From the NCBI GenBank assembly GCA_021156105.1, contig JAJNBD010000010.1, forward strand, positions 20,870 to 84,869: 64,000 nucleotides of DNA, given 5' to 3'. The position numbers and the translations under genes were made by a program. How positions within the stretch are numbered: the first letter of the stretch is position 1; each line of letters starts with the position of its first letter. The DNA is from Gammaproteobacteria bacterium (GTDB lineage Bacteria > Pseudomonadota > Gammaproteobacteria > CAISUE01). The notes under the pieces were generated by a model. The model had not been told where the DNA came from and searched no databases. It worked only from the letters and a program-made list of their open reading frames with translations. Positions 36,708-45,249 of this stretch are shown here, piece after piece.

Positions 36708-38252
36708 TGGTACCGGCAGCGGTGGCGGTGGTGGTGTTTTTAGATCACGATCTTTTAACAACGGTGGCGGTGGCGGCGTTTTTAAATTGCGTTCTTCTGA
36801 CACAGGCACCGATGGCGTTAGAAATATTTTAGAACAAGCAACCAGCGGTTGCGATAAATACGACTTTGATTGTCTCAAGATATAGGCTTGGTGTTCTAAC
36901 TTTGCTTGACTTAAAACATTTTCCACATGGGCGAGCCATTTATCCCCATGCTCCAGTACCACGCCAAAATCTTGTGCATCTTGCAAAAGACATTTAAAGT
37001 TTTCCACAGCGCTAAGCGCCTGAGAGTACTCTTGACGCATAATATTGTCAAAGTCAGGGTGATGTGAATTAAATCTTTGGGCGTTAATCTTTTTTTGAAA
37101 CAACTGAACAAACTTCTTATAAATCTCCTGAAATTTAGCAGAAAAGCCATTCAACATATTTTCTAAATCATGTGCAATACGCGGCAATTGCTGAAAATAG
37201 TGAATTAATTCTCGCGCGATTGCAGGCCCTCCTTCAAAAGCTTTATCTAGCCTTATTAACTTTGCCGCGGCTTGTTCAAGCTGTAGAAGCATCGCCTTAT
37301 AACCTTCAAATAGAGATTTTGCTTCTTTGTAGGAAATAACAAACCTGACCAACTCATCCTGTTTTAATAATTCTGGAAGAATTTTTTCTAAAGCATCAAG
37401 TCGTATAGAAGCTATACCACGATACAAACTGATATCCGCGTGAATTTTTGGGAGCTCTGACGCGTACCCAGCGCTCATATCCTGTTCACATTGCGGCCCA
37501 TCACTACAAGCAGTAGATGCTTGCGTTTGTTGGATATAACATTCAAACACCTCTGTTAAATGTCTGCCATCGGGCGTAGCTAAAATCGTTTTATATCCTA
37601 ATTCCTTTGCGCCTTCAATATGCCTTTGCGAATCATCAATAAGCACAATATCGCCATCAGACATACTATGTTGTGCCAGTAACAATCCTTGCACGAGATG
37701 GTGATTTTTGTTTTCTGAATCTGGGCATTCTGGCAACCAAGACACCATTGGAATATTTTCAAGTTTAGCAGGATCTAATTGTAAGATCTCTTGTAAAAAA
37801 ATCTTTAGCACGCCAGGAAAAGAAGAAAAAGAAGCAATCACAACTTTGTGCCCTTTATCGATCAAACCTTCGATAACTTCTTTCCATGTATGCGATGCAG
37901 CATGAATCTGCATGGCAAAATTTCTTTCTTGTTGACCTAGGTGGGAATACTCTGGACGGCCGCAGATAAACTCAAAGCATCGTCGGTCAAACTCGGGATC
38001 ACTTTCATCTACTTTCGGATAGCCGTTTTTAAACACATAAGCTGCCCATCGCGTATCAAATTGTTGTGCAAGCGAAGACACCTCTTTTTCAACATATTCA
38101 ATACTAGCAACATCAGCCAATGCCCTAGCCTGTTCTAATTCAGCACACTTATGCTTCCAAACTAAAAAGTGATCGTTATATAGGTTAATAATAAGATTAT
38201 GCAAATGACCTCTAAAAATAGTGTGGTCAAAATCAATTAAAATTGTCGCCAT
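36696..38252 (-). CDS. HAD-domain protein with helical middle and FH1-like polyproline tail, candidate effector
   Basis: A 518-residue protein. Residues 1-200 form a HAD-type hydrolase: nucleophile motif DFDHT (Asp7, Asp9), ASFSS as motif II, and LIDDSQRHIEGAKELGY as motif IV, so the phosphatase core looks intact. Residues 270-470 are helical with no named domain. The last 40 residues contain two copies of an LKTPPPPPL unit separated by KDRD, ending PVPLGL, resembling the FH1 region of formins that binds profilin or SH3 domains. No signal peptide. A host-directed role is inference. The 3' end overlaps coaE by 12 bases. Confidence 0.72.
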   Translation of the reverse strand: MATILIDFDHTIFRGHLHNLIINLYNDHFLVWKHKCAELEQARALADVASIEYVEKEVSSLAQQFDTRWAAYVFKNGYPKVDESDPEFDRRCFEFICGRPEYSHLGQQERNFAMQIHAASHTWKEVIEGLIDKGHKVVIASFSSFPGVLKIFLQEILQLDPAKLENIPMVSWLPECPDSENKNHHLVQGLLLAQHSMSDGDIVLIDDSQRHIEGAKELGYKTILATPDGRHLTEVFECYIQQTQASTACSDGPQCEQDMSAGYASELPKIHADISLYRGIASIRLDALEKILPELLKQDELVRFVISYKEAKSLFEGYKAMLLQLEQAAAKLIRLDKAFEGGPAIARELIHYFQQLPRIAHDLENMLNGFSAKFQEIYKKFVQLFQKKINAQRFNSHHPDFDNIMRQEYSQALSAVENFKCLLQDAQDFGVVLEHGDKWLAHVENVLSQAKLEHQAYILRQSKSYLSQPLVACSKIFLTPSVPVSEERNLKTPPPPPLLKDRDLKTPPPPPLPVPLGL

Positions 38253-38357
38253 GACTCATCCAAGTTTTTTTATTTTTTCCATATGCTAGCATATTAATTA
38301 TTAAGCCAAGCTTAAAAACATCTTCCCCGCTTTATCCTCTGCAGGGTATGAAAATGG

Positions 38358-38386
38358 TGGGCACGTCGCTTGCGCTCTTTTGCCCA
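38358..38386. repeat. Degenerate GTGGGCA-type dispersed palindrome
   Basis: In the gap between two divergent candidate effector genes, TGGGCA (38358-38363) and TGCCCA (38381-38386) flank a GC-rich core, in a region otherwise AT-rich. It resembles the widespread gammaproteobacterial palindrome built on a GTAGGGTGGGCA arm. Single weak copy; not a coding feature. Confidence 0.35.
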
Positions 38387-38510
38387 ACAGCGCTTCATTT
38401 TAATTATTGCACCTACAGCCACCTAAGTACAATAAACTCACACTTTAAGCTCAACTAAGATATAATAAACACAAAACTTACCTTTTTAAAGAATAATAAA
38501 GGCAGAAGAT

Positions 38511-39827
38511 ATGATCCCAATTCAAGGGTCAAATGCGACAGAACCTTCCACTACTCGCCGCCAAGCAAGCTCACCCAACCATCCGCGCGCCTCAAGCACC
38601 CAAGAGCAACGCAGGCCAAACACTGATGAAGTTTCCCAAAGACTTCTAGCACGAAGACCCTTAAGAAGATCGGTAACATTTTTGCCCTCTCCTTCTAAAG
38701 ACACAGATACTAGCGTTGAATCAATAACCAACAGCTTAATAAAATCTCCACAAGCCACAGCAGTTGTTATTACTTCTTCAACTTATTTTCCTGCCTCGGC
38801 AGCCGCAGCAGCTATTCAAGACGAAAATCCTCTCCCAGCAGAATCAGGACAAGATGCAATAGATAAAGAAGCCTTAGCCACGTATAAACGCGTTGAAGCC
38901 ATTGTACGAGACAAAATTCCTTGGCGATTATTACCAGCAGAAATTTTTTCTGGAGGGAAAGGCGGCTGTCCATTTTCAGCAGATACACAAGTACCAGCCT
39001 ACAAAACTGTACAAGCTTCAATAACCAAAGAAATTATTGATGTTATCGAGGGCATCATAGTAAAAATGGCGAAAAAAGCTCAAAGAGAATTAGCCCTTAA
39101 AGTCACGGAACTCCAGAAACAAACATCCGCATTAGCAAGTCAATATAGCATTCGAGAAAATCAATTAAGCCTAGAACATAAGAAACAACTTGAAACATCA
39201 ACACGTCATTATGAACAATTGTTAACCGCTAAAAAAACTGAGCTTGAAGAAGCAATAGAACTTCTGGACAAGGCAAAAAAAGAATTAACTCTACTCATGC
39301 ATGAAGCTAAGCAGCAGACAGAAGTCTATGAAGACCGCCTTAGCGCTCAAGCACAGCAGCATCGTGCAGAATTCGAGCAATCTGCGCAAACCTTAATTGC
39401 GGCCTCAAACCAACAAATCGAAGCACTAAGGGTCCAAACCCAAAGCAGTGTTTCTAAAGCGCATGAAGTAGGAAAACAACGCACTTATGACATCGCTGTT
39501 AAATTACTAGAAAATATCTTTAATACTTTTATTGAAAAACATACGCCTGTCGGCTGCTGTACAGCTGGCAAACGCAAACACTGGGCGATCTTTAGTGAAG
39601 AGAAAAATAATTTCTTCACCGCATTAATTGCCCGTAACCCAACCGAAGCAAAAGCAGCGTTTGATAAACTGCAAGGGCAGGCAATGCTTTTACCTCTAGT
39701 TATAAAAGACCATAGCTTCGCAAAGCTTTTACAAGAAGAAAAAACTCAAGCAGCATTATTAGCGATTGATCTACCGCCCTTTTCGCCCAAGCCATCAGAA
39801 ACCACCCCTCTTTTACGCAAAAATTGA
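38511..39827 (+). CDS. Coiled-coil protein with C-terminal acidic dileucine motif, candidate effector
   Basis: Not recognised by domain. The 438-residue product has a disordered Ser/Thr/Arg/Pro-rich region (1-100), then a hydrophilic segment, then a long coiled coil (about 185-330, many heptads rich in Glu, Gln, Lys and Ala). A small C-terminal domain with Cys pairs (GCCTAGKRK) follows. It ends ETTPLLRKN, an E-x-x-P-L-L pattern like eukaryotic adaptor-binding signals. No signal peptide. The layout is unlike bacterial housekeeping proteins. It reads away from the HAD-domain gene and is followed by cydP. Confidence 0.7.
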   Translation: MIPIQGSNATEPSTTRRQASSPNHPRASSTQEQRRPNTDEVSQRLLARRPLRRSVTFLPSPSKDTDTSVESITNSLIKSPQATAVVITSSTYFPASAAAAAIQDENPLPAESGQDAIDKEALATYKRVEAIVRDKIPWRLLPAEIFSGGKGGCPFSADTQVPAYKTVQASITKEIIDVIEGIIVKMAKKAQRELALKVTELQKQTSALASQYSIRENQLSLEHKKQLETSTRHYEQLLTAKKTELEEAIELLDKAKKELTLLMHEAKQQTEVYEDRLSAQAQQHRAEFEQSAQTLIAASNQQIEALRVQTQSSVSKAHEVGKQRTYDIAVKLLENIFNTFIEKHTPVGCCTAGKRKHWAIFSEEKNNFFTALIARNPTEAKAAFDKLQGQAMLLPLVIKDHSFAKLLQEEKTQAALLAIDLPPFSPKPSETTPLLRKN

Positions 39828-39873
39828 AAATAACTTTTACCTGGCAGGTGAATTAAAAAACGCCCACCATAAA

Positions 39874-39892
39874 GATAATGATTCTCAATTTC
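39874..39892. promoter_or_regulatory. Fur-box-like site upstream of the cyd operon
   Basis: The 19 bases match the GATAATGATAATCATTATC consensus at 15 of 19 positions, including the complete left half GATAATGAT. It lies inside a 10-base inverted repeat (39864-39873 and 39911-39920) just upstream of the -10 element. Iron control of cytochrome bd expression would make sense, but is not shown. Confidence 0.5.
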
Positions 39893-39917
39893 TTATTCGG
39901 AAATTATTTTTTTATGG

Positions 39918-39932
39918 TGGTATAATGCGCGC
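39918..39932 (+). promoter_or_regulatory. Extended -10 promoter of cydP
   Basis: TGGTATAAT (39918-39926) is an extended -10 with a perfect TATAAT. No good -35 is seen. The cydP ATG begins seven bases after it, so transcription would start at or next to the first codon, giving a leaderless message. Confidence 0.55.
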
Positions 39933-40100
39933 ATGAAAAAACCACGACGCAAGCTTGTCAAAGAGATTTCTCTAGCGTTAATTGCAAAATTATTCTTGCT
40001 AACGCTGTTGTGGTTTATTTGTTTTCGCCATCCTATTAATGATCAAAACTCTTTTCAATTAATCTCCAAAAACTTCCAGTCTCACAGCGAGGGAAAATAA
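39933..40100 (+). CDS. cydP: Cytochrome bd small subunit-like protein CydP
   Basis: A 55-residue single-helix protein ending one base before cydA. It begins with a basic KKPRRKLVKE segment and then one membrane helix (LALIAKLFLLTLLWFICF), the layout of the small CydP-type protein found before cydA in many gammaproteobacteria. No ribosome site precedes the ATG; it sits directly after the -10 element. Its exact role is not settled in the family; assembly or stability of the oxidase is the usual view. Confidence 0.75.
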   Translation: MKKPRRKLVKEISLALIAKLFLLTLLWFICFRHPINDQNSFQLISKNFQSHSEGK

Positions 40101-40101
40101 T

Positions 40102-41622
40102 ATGTTCGCCAATGTTGATGTCGTCACTTTGTCGCGTATCCAATTTGGATTAACTGCGCTTTATCATTTCATCTTTGTACCTCTTACCATTGGCCTTGCT
40201 GTTTTGCTTGGCATTATGGAAACCATCTATGTGATGACTGGACGAGAGATTTGGAAAAAAATGACGCAATATTGGGGAATCTTATTTGGCATTAACTTTG
40301 CCATGGGCGTCGCAACAGGGATTACCATGGAATTTCAATTTGGTACTAACTGGGCTTATTATGCTCACTACGTGGGTGACGTATTTGGCACACCGCTTGC
40401 GATTGAAGGCTTTATGGCTTTCTTTTTAGAAGCAACCTTTGTCGGCTTATTTTTCTTTGGCTGGGATCGCATGACCAAAGTGCAACACTTAACAGCAACT
40501 TGGTTAGTAGCTTTAGGCTCTAATTTATCTGCATTATGGATTTTAGTAGCAAATGGTTGGATGCAGCATCCCACAGGTGCGCATTTTAATTTCGAAACAC
40601 TGCGTATGGAAGTTAGCAGCTTTTCTGATGTTTTATTTAACCCTGTTGCACAAGCAAAGTTTGTTCACACTGTCAGCGCCGCTTATGTAGCTGGTGCAAT
40701 GTTTGTTTTAAGCATTAGCGCTTATTTTCTCTTACAAAGCAAACATCGTGCATTTGCGCTTCGCTCTATGACTGTTGCCGCATCCTTTGGTTTAGCTGCC
40801 TCGCTTTCAGCCATTGTTTTAGGTGATGAAAGTGGCTATCTTGATGGCCAAAACCAAAAAATGAAAATGGCAGCCATTGAAAGCATGTGGGATACCGAAA
40901 AAGCACCGGCGAGCTTTAACTTAATTGCTTTTCCGGATCAAGTTCACCATAAAACTTTACATGCTTTACAAATTCCTTATGCACTTGGCTTAATTGCTAC
41001 GCGCTCTATCGACCAACCTGTTCTTGGCATTAATGATTTAGTTAAACAAAACCAAGCACGTATTAAAGACGGCATGCAAGCTTATGCCGCCTTGCAAACC
41101 TTATTAAAAAACCCTAATGATACACAAGCAAAACAAATATTATCTGCCCATGAAGAAAATCTGGGGTATAGCTTACTACTGAAAAAATATACGGAAAATG
41201 TTACGGATGCAACACCACAGCAAATTCAGCAAGCTGCTTGGGATACCGTACCCGAAGTTGCTTCTTTATTCTGGACTTTCCGTGTAATGGTGGCCTGCGC
41301 ATTTTTCTTCCTAGCGTTATTTGCGTTAGCATTTTATTTATCTTGTAAGCGCGAATTAGAACAGCGCTGGTTTTTATGGACAGCTTTCTTATCACTACCA
41401 CTTCCATGGGTAGCGATTGAAATGGGTTGGTGGGTTGCAGAACATGGCAGACAGCCTTGGGCAATTGATGGTGTACTACCAACTTTCTTAGGCACCTCTT
41501 CGCTGGCGACAACGGATTTATGGATTAGCTTAGGTGGCTTTGTCGTTTTCTATACTTTATTAGCGATTGTCGAGTTTTATTTGATGATTAAATATATCAA
41601 ATTAGGACCAGCAGAATCTTAA
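40102..41622 (+). CDS. cydA: Cytochrome bd ubiquinol oxidase subunit I
   Basis: CydA binds the haems of the high-affinity quinol oxidase in the inner membrane and supports respiration at low oxygen. The 506-residue protein has about nine helices. Arg12 and His22 (LSRIQFGLTALYHF) match the conserved N-terminal haem ligands region, GRQPW is the family motif in the second half, and the long periplasmic Q-loop (GDESGYLDGQN to about residue 380) is the E. coli type rather than the short cyanide-insensitive type. First large gene of the cydPAB unit. Confidence 0.96.
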   Translation: MFANVDVVTLSRIQFGLTALYHFIFVPLTIGLAVLLGIMETIYVMTGREIWKKMTQYWGILFGINFAMGVATGITMEFQFGTNWAYYAHYVGDVFGTPLAIEGFMAFFLEATFVGLFFFGWDRMTKVQHLTATWLVALGSNLSALWILVANGWMQHPTGAHFNFETLRMEVSSFSDVLFNPVAQAKFVHTVSAAYVAGAMFVLSISAYFLLQSKHRAFALRSMTVAASFGLAASLSAIVLGDESGYLDGQNQKMKMAAIESMWDTEKAPASFNLIAFPDQVHHKTLHALQIPYALGLIATRSIDQPVLGINDLVKQNQARIKDGMQAYAALQTLLKNPNDTQAKQILSAHEENLGYSLLLKKYTENVTDATPQQIQQAAWDTVPEVASLFWTFRVMVACAFFFLALFALAFYLSCKRELEQRWFLWTAFLSLPLPWVAIEMGWWVAEHGRQPWAIDGVLPTFLGTSSLATTDLWISLGGFVVFYTLLAIVEFYLMIKYIKLGPAES

Positions 41623-41745
41623 AACAATTTTTTACCGGTCGTGAACCTGAAAACCACGACTGGAAGCGCTTAGTAGATCAATTAATCGCTATAGAAAAAA
41701 CAAGCGCTACTAAAATTAAATATTCTATAAATTAGGGTAATATTT

Positions 41746-42885
41746 ATGTTTGATTACACAACACTACGAATTATCTGGTGGTTTTTACTTGGCCTCGTTT
41801 TAATTGGCTTTGCCATCATGGACGGTTTTGACTTAGGCGCCGTCATACTTCTACCCTGGGTTACCAAAGATGATTTAGAAAAGCGTATTGTGATTAATAC
41901 AGTAGGCCCTGTTTGGGAAGGCAACCAAGTATGGATTATCTTAGGCGGTGGCGCTATTTTTGCAGCCTGGCCTTTTCTTTATGCCGCAGCATTTTCTGGC
42001 TTTTATTTAGCCATGTTTATTACTTTAGCAGGTTTTATTTTACGTCCAGTCAGTTTTAAATATCGCAGCAAGCTGCCTAACCCAACTTGGCGCAAAACTT
42101 GGGATATTCTCTTAACCCTAAGTGGCTTCATTCCTTCCCTTATTTTTGGTGTTGCTGTTGGTAACGTGTTACAAGGCGTACCTTTCCATTTTGATGAAAT
42201 GTTACGTTTTTATTATACCGGTAGCTTTTTTGGCTTGTTGAATCCTTTTGCCCTTTTATGTGGTTTGCTTAGCGTGTTTATGCTTTGCATGCATGGCGCC
42301 GTTTATTTATGCAGCAAAACACAAGAAGAAATCCAAAGCCGTACACGCGTAGCTGCAATGTTATGCGCTGGCGTTGTGATCTGCTTGTTTGGGGTTGGTG
42401 GATTATGGGTGCAACATTTTATTTCAGGTTATGCATTAGTGCAGCAAGCTATCACGGATGGCCCTTCAAACCCGCTGCATAAGCAAATGATCATGACAGC
42501 ACATCAACTATTGCAAAACTATAGTCAATACCCTTTTTTCAAAACGGCACCTGTACTAGGCTTTGCAGGCGCATTATTAACGATTTTGCTTTGCTGGAAA
42601 AAGCATTTTCGCCTAGCGTTTATCAGCAGCGCTTGTAGCATCGCCGGCGTCATTACAACCGTTGGGGTGAGTTTATTTCCAATCTTACTCCCCTCTTCAA
42701 GTAATCCATCACAGAGCTTGCTTATCTGGGATGCTTCTTCGAGCAAAGGCACGTTAGGCTTAATGCTCGTAGCAGGTATTATTTTCTTACCAATCATTAT
42801 TGCCTATACCGCGTGGGTATACCGCATTATGAAAGGCCCTGTAACCAAGGCAATGTTTGGCAAAGAATCTGGTTCAATGTATTAA
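41746..42885 (+). CDS. cydB: Cytochrome bd ubiquinol oxidase subunit II
   Basis: A 379-residue inner-membrane protein with nine helices and the CydB signatures MDGFDLGAV near residue 25 and VGPVWEGNQVW. It pairs with CydA. An AGGGT ribosome site precedes the ATG. It is separated from cydA by 123 bases. The small subunit gene cydX, which usually follows directly, lies 2.3 kb further on, past a gene in the opposite direction. Confidence 0.96.
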   Translation: MFDYTTLRIIWWFLLGLVLIGFAIMDGFDLGAVILLPWVTKDDLEKRIVINTVGPVWEGNQVWIILGGGAIFAAWPFLYAAAFSGFYLAMFITLAGFILRPVSFKYRSKLPNPTWRKTWDILLTLSGFIPSLIFGVAVGNVLQGVPFHFDEMLRFYYTGSFFGLLNPFALLCGLLSVFMLCMHGAVYLCSKTQEEIQSRTRVAAMLCAGVVICLFGVGGLWVQHFISGYALVQQAITDGPSNPLHKQMIMTAHQLLQNYSQYPFFKTAPVLGFAGALLTILLCWKKHFRLAFISSACSIAGVITTVGVSLFPILLPSSSNPSQSLLIWDASSSKGTLGLMLVAGIIFLPIIIAYTAWVYRIMKGPVTKAMFGKESGSMY

Positions 42886-42895
42886 GTTTTTTCTA

Positions 42896-44701
42896 TTAAG
42901 AGCAACGGACTGCCACTCTCTTTGGATCATCATTACTGTCCCCTGTTTCTTGCAACGTAGCTGATGTTGGCTGCGTTGCAGCGTCAGTTTTTGGTCGGCC
43001 AAAAAACAATGTCAATGCTGTATGGGGTCGGCTTGAAGGACGACCAAAAGGTAACCAAGCTTGCTGTTTTGCTTCTTGCTTTACTTCTTGCAGCACGTCT
43101 TCTTGCCTCACTTCTTGTTGTACTTCTGGTTCTGCTTTTTGTTCTGACACCTTAAGAAGCCTCACCACTACCTCGCCTGAAACGGGCGGCGCTGAACCAG
43201 CCTCTTCCTCTGCCTCTGCCTCTCTCTCTTGCCCCACCGGCTGTGAACCTCTTGAAGCAAATGAGCTTAACGAATTTGAAGAATTTGCTCCAGGAGAAGT
43301 ACAAACAGAAAGCTGAGATTCAGCATTTTCCGTAACTAACACTAAAGGTTTCGGTGCAAATACCGCATCTTTTACTGCAGCGACACTGGCTACGGCAAGC
43401 ACTGGCAGGCTGACGCAGACCAGCATAGCGGCTTTTTTTAATAACCAGCCAATTCCTCTTGCAACGTTTGAAGCAGCACTAAACAAGCCTGTAACAAGTA
43501 CAAATTTTGGCGGCGGGCTTGCCAACTCATGCTTAAACCAATTAAGTATTTGCTTACCACGGTTTTGTTTTAAGCCTTCGCTTTCTTCTTCTTTTAATAA
43601 TTGCTCTTGGATTTTAGCCTGCTGCATACTTGGCGAAAGTCCATACCAATATTTTTTCTTCTCCTCTTTAGTTAGCGTCAAGCTTTTTAAATAACGCTTA
43701 CTTAGTGATTCATCGTCATAACCTTGTGTCCGATTTTTACTCATTAAACGTTCCCGTGTATCTTCTGTACGCCAAGCGTCATAACTATTTATGCAATAAC
43801 GGGCGACGTTACCTACAGCCACTGTCGCTGAAGCCACAACAGCTATGACCGCACCAGCAAACGTTAAAGGTGGAAAAGGTACACAAAGCAAAGAAAAACT
43901 CACCGCAAACATAACGGAAGTAGCAAACTTAAATAAATTCCAATCCCTTTTTGGACGTTGTTCGAGCAGTAAATCTTTTTGTAATTTACGCTTCCACTCA
44001 TCCTTAGGGTTCTCTTCACTTAGCGCTTCTTGTTGGAGCTGTAAGCGATAAAGACGTAGCAGCTCACGACGCTGCTGGACACTGAACTCATCTTCCTTGC
44101 CATTTAGCGCATCTAATCGTTGCTTCACCTCTTGAGGAGAGCTTATAGACAACTTTTCTCTTAATACACGAATACTTCCTTCTCTATCTTTTAATAAGCC
44201 TTCTCGGGAAGATTTAAGGCAGCTGCGGACAAATAAATAACCGCTGCGTACGGCTGCGATGCTTACCGCAATAGCAGAGCATAAAGGACCAAGTGCAATC
44301 GCACCAACTGAAACCGCATAAAAAGTAAAAGTAACTACAGCGACTGAAACTATAACAATCAAAGCGGATAAGCCTAATCCTAGACCATTCTTTACGCGAG
44401 AAGTTGAGCGTGTTTTAAAGCGATGTACATCCTGGACAAATTGTGCCAGTGAAAAAGTTAAATCGCCCCCATTCCAAACATAATTAAATATATCACCTAT
44501 CGCCGCTATAATCTTCAAACTTTCCTTGAGTATCTGAGCAAGTGTTTGGGCGCTACCGAGAATATCGTTCAATTGACTTAGGCGTTTAAAAAAACGCTGA
44601 TACCACTTAAGATAATCCACCGTGGACGCAGCAGATTGCTCCTTTAGCGGTAGCTGAAAAAGATCTGGCTTTTTTTCTAAGCCTTGTTTTTGGTATGGCA
44701 T
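42896..44701 (-). CDS. Large membrane protein of unknown function inside the cyd locus, candidate effector
   Basis: Not recognised. The 601-residue product has three hydrophobic double-helix regions (about residues 105-160, 255-300 and 395-440), charged helical linkers between them, and a hydrophilic C-terminal region rich in Glu, Gln and Val (repeats of a QEVxQE type, about 520-550). No signal peptide. It lies opposite to and between cydB and the displaced cydX, so it was probably inserted there. Such host-style proteins with paired hairpin helices occur among effectors that sit in host membranes; that role here is inference. Confidence 0.65.
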   Translation of the reverse strand: MPYQKQGLEKKPDLFQLPLKEQSAASTVDYLKWYQRFFKRLSQLNDILGSAQTLAQILKESLKIIAAIGDIFNYVWNGGDLTFSLAQFVQDVHRFKTRSTSRVKNGLGLGLSALIVIVSVAVVTFTFYAVSVGAIALGPLCSAIAVSIAAVRSGYLFVRSCLKSSREGLLKDREGSIRVLREKLSISSPQEVKQRLDALNGKEDEFSVQQRRELLRLYRLQLQQEALSEENPKDEWKRKLQKDLLLEQRPKRDWNLFKFATSVMFAVSFSLLCVPFPPLTFAGAVIAVVASATVAVGNVARYCINSYDAWRTEDTRERLMSKNRTQGYDDESLSKRYLKSLTLTKEEKKKYWYGLSPSMQQAKIQEQLLKEEESEGLKQNRGKQILNWFKHELASPPPKFVLVTGLFSAASNVARGIGWLLKKAAMLVCVSLPVLAVASVAAVKDAVFAPKPLVLVTENAESQLSVCTSPGANSSNSLSSFASRGSQPVGQEREAEAEEEAGSAPPVSGEVVVRLLKVSEQKAEPEVQQEVRQEDVLQEVKQEAKQQAWLPFGRPSSRPHTALTLFFGRPKTDAATQPTSATLQETGDSNDDPKRVAVRCS

Positions 44702-45147
44702 AATTATTAGTATGGTGCCTGTTATTGCTGAATATTTTACTCCTGGAACATTAAGGAAATCTTATGAAACAAGTGAATTTGAACACGTTTCTTTGTGAGG
44801 TATGAAAGTTAATGCTACAAACAGTGTAAAGTAGACCAAGCATGCAGGCATTGGGACGCCGCAACTGTTTCGATATGAGGTACTAAAATATTTGTCTCAC
44901 ATCAAACTGTTGGTTTTGCGATAGATTTTAAATACTTTAATGCAAGCAACAAGTTCTTTAGGCAAGCTAATATCCTTGAAAAAATTAAAAATCCTTGTTG
45001 CAAGCTCTTGTAATTTATACTCAAGCAGCAATTTATCCACCCGTTTAAGATCTGATCTAATCTTTACTTAATTGGACATAGACAAAAGACAAAGCTTTAA
45101 AATCCATTTATAATAACCGCATTATTTCTCATCAGGTACAAACCGTT
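44702..45147. other. 446-base AT-rich intergenic stretch upstream of cydX
   Basis: No protein gene is supported here; the open frames are under 30 codons and lack good ribosome sites. A TATAAT at 45109-45114, with AAGACA 17 bases upstream, may be the cydX promoter. The rest shows no repeat or RNA that I recognise. Confidence 0.4.
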
Positions 45148-45249
45148 ATGTGGTACTTTTCTTGGGTTTTAGGTTTGGGTTTAGCTTGTGCATTTTCTGT
45201 ATTAAATGCTATGTGGTTAGAACTGTACGAAGATGACCGCAGCAAGTGA
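45148..45249 (+). CDS. cydX: Cytochrome bd small subunit CydX, displaced from cydAB
   Basis: A 33-residue single-helix protein: MWYFSWVLGLGLACAFS, then NAMWLELYEDD. MWYFSW, the central Ala-Cys-Ala and WLE near the helix end are the CydX (YbgT) signature. CydX stabilises the haems of cytochrome bd. Normally it follows cydB directly; here 2.3 kb with an opposing gene intervenes. Its TGA overlaps the GTG start of the next gene. Confidence 0.88.
   Translation: MWYFSWVLGLGLACAFSVLNAMWLELYEDDRSK

Noticed and set aside
42964..43155. Leucine-rich 63-codon plus-strand frame that looks like a membrane peptide
   Set aside because: It is the complement of the Glu/Gln/Lys-rich tail of the 601-aa protein, which automatically gives Leu-rich antisense.
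44764..44805. 13-codon frame in the gap upstream of cydX
   Set aside because: Too short, no homologue recognised and no clear ribosome site.
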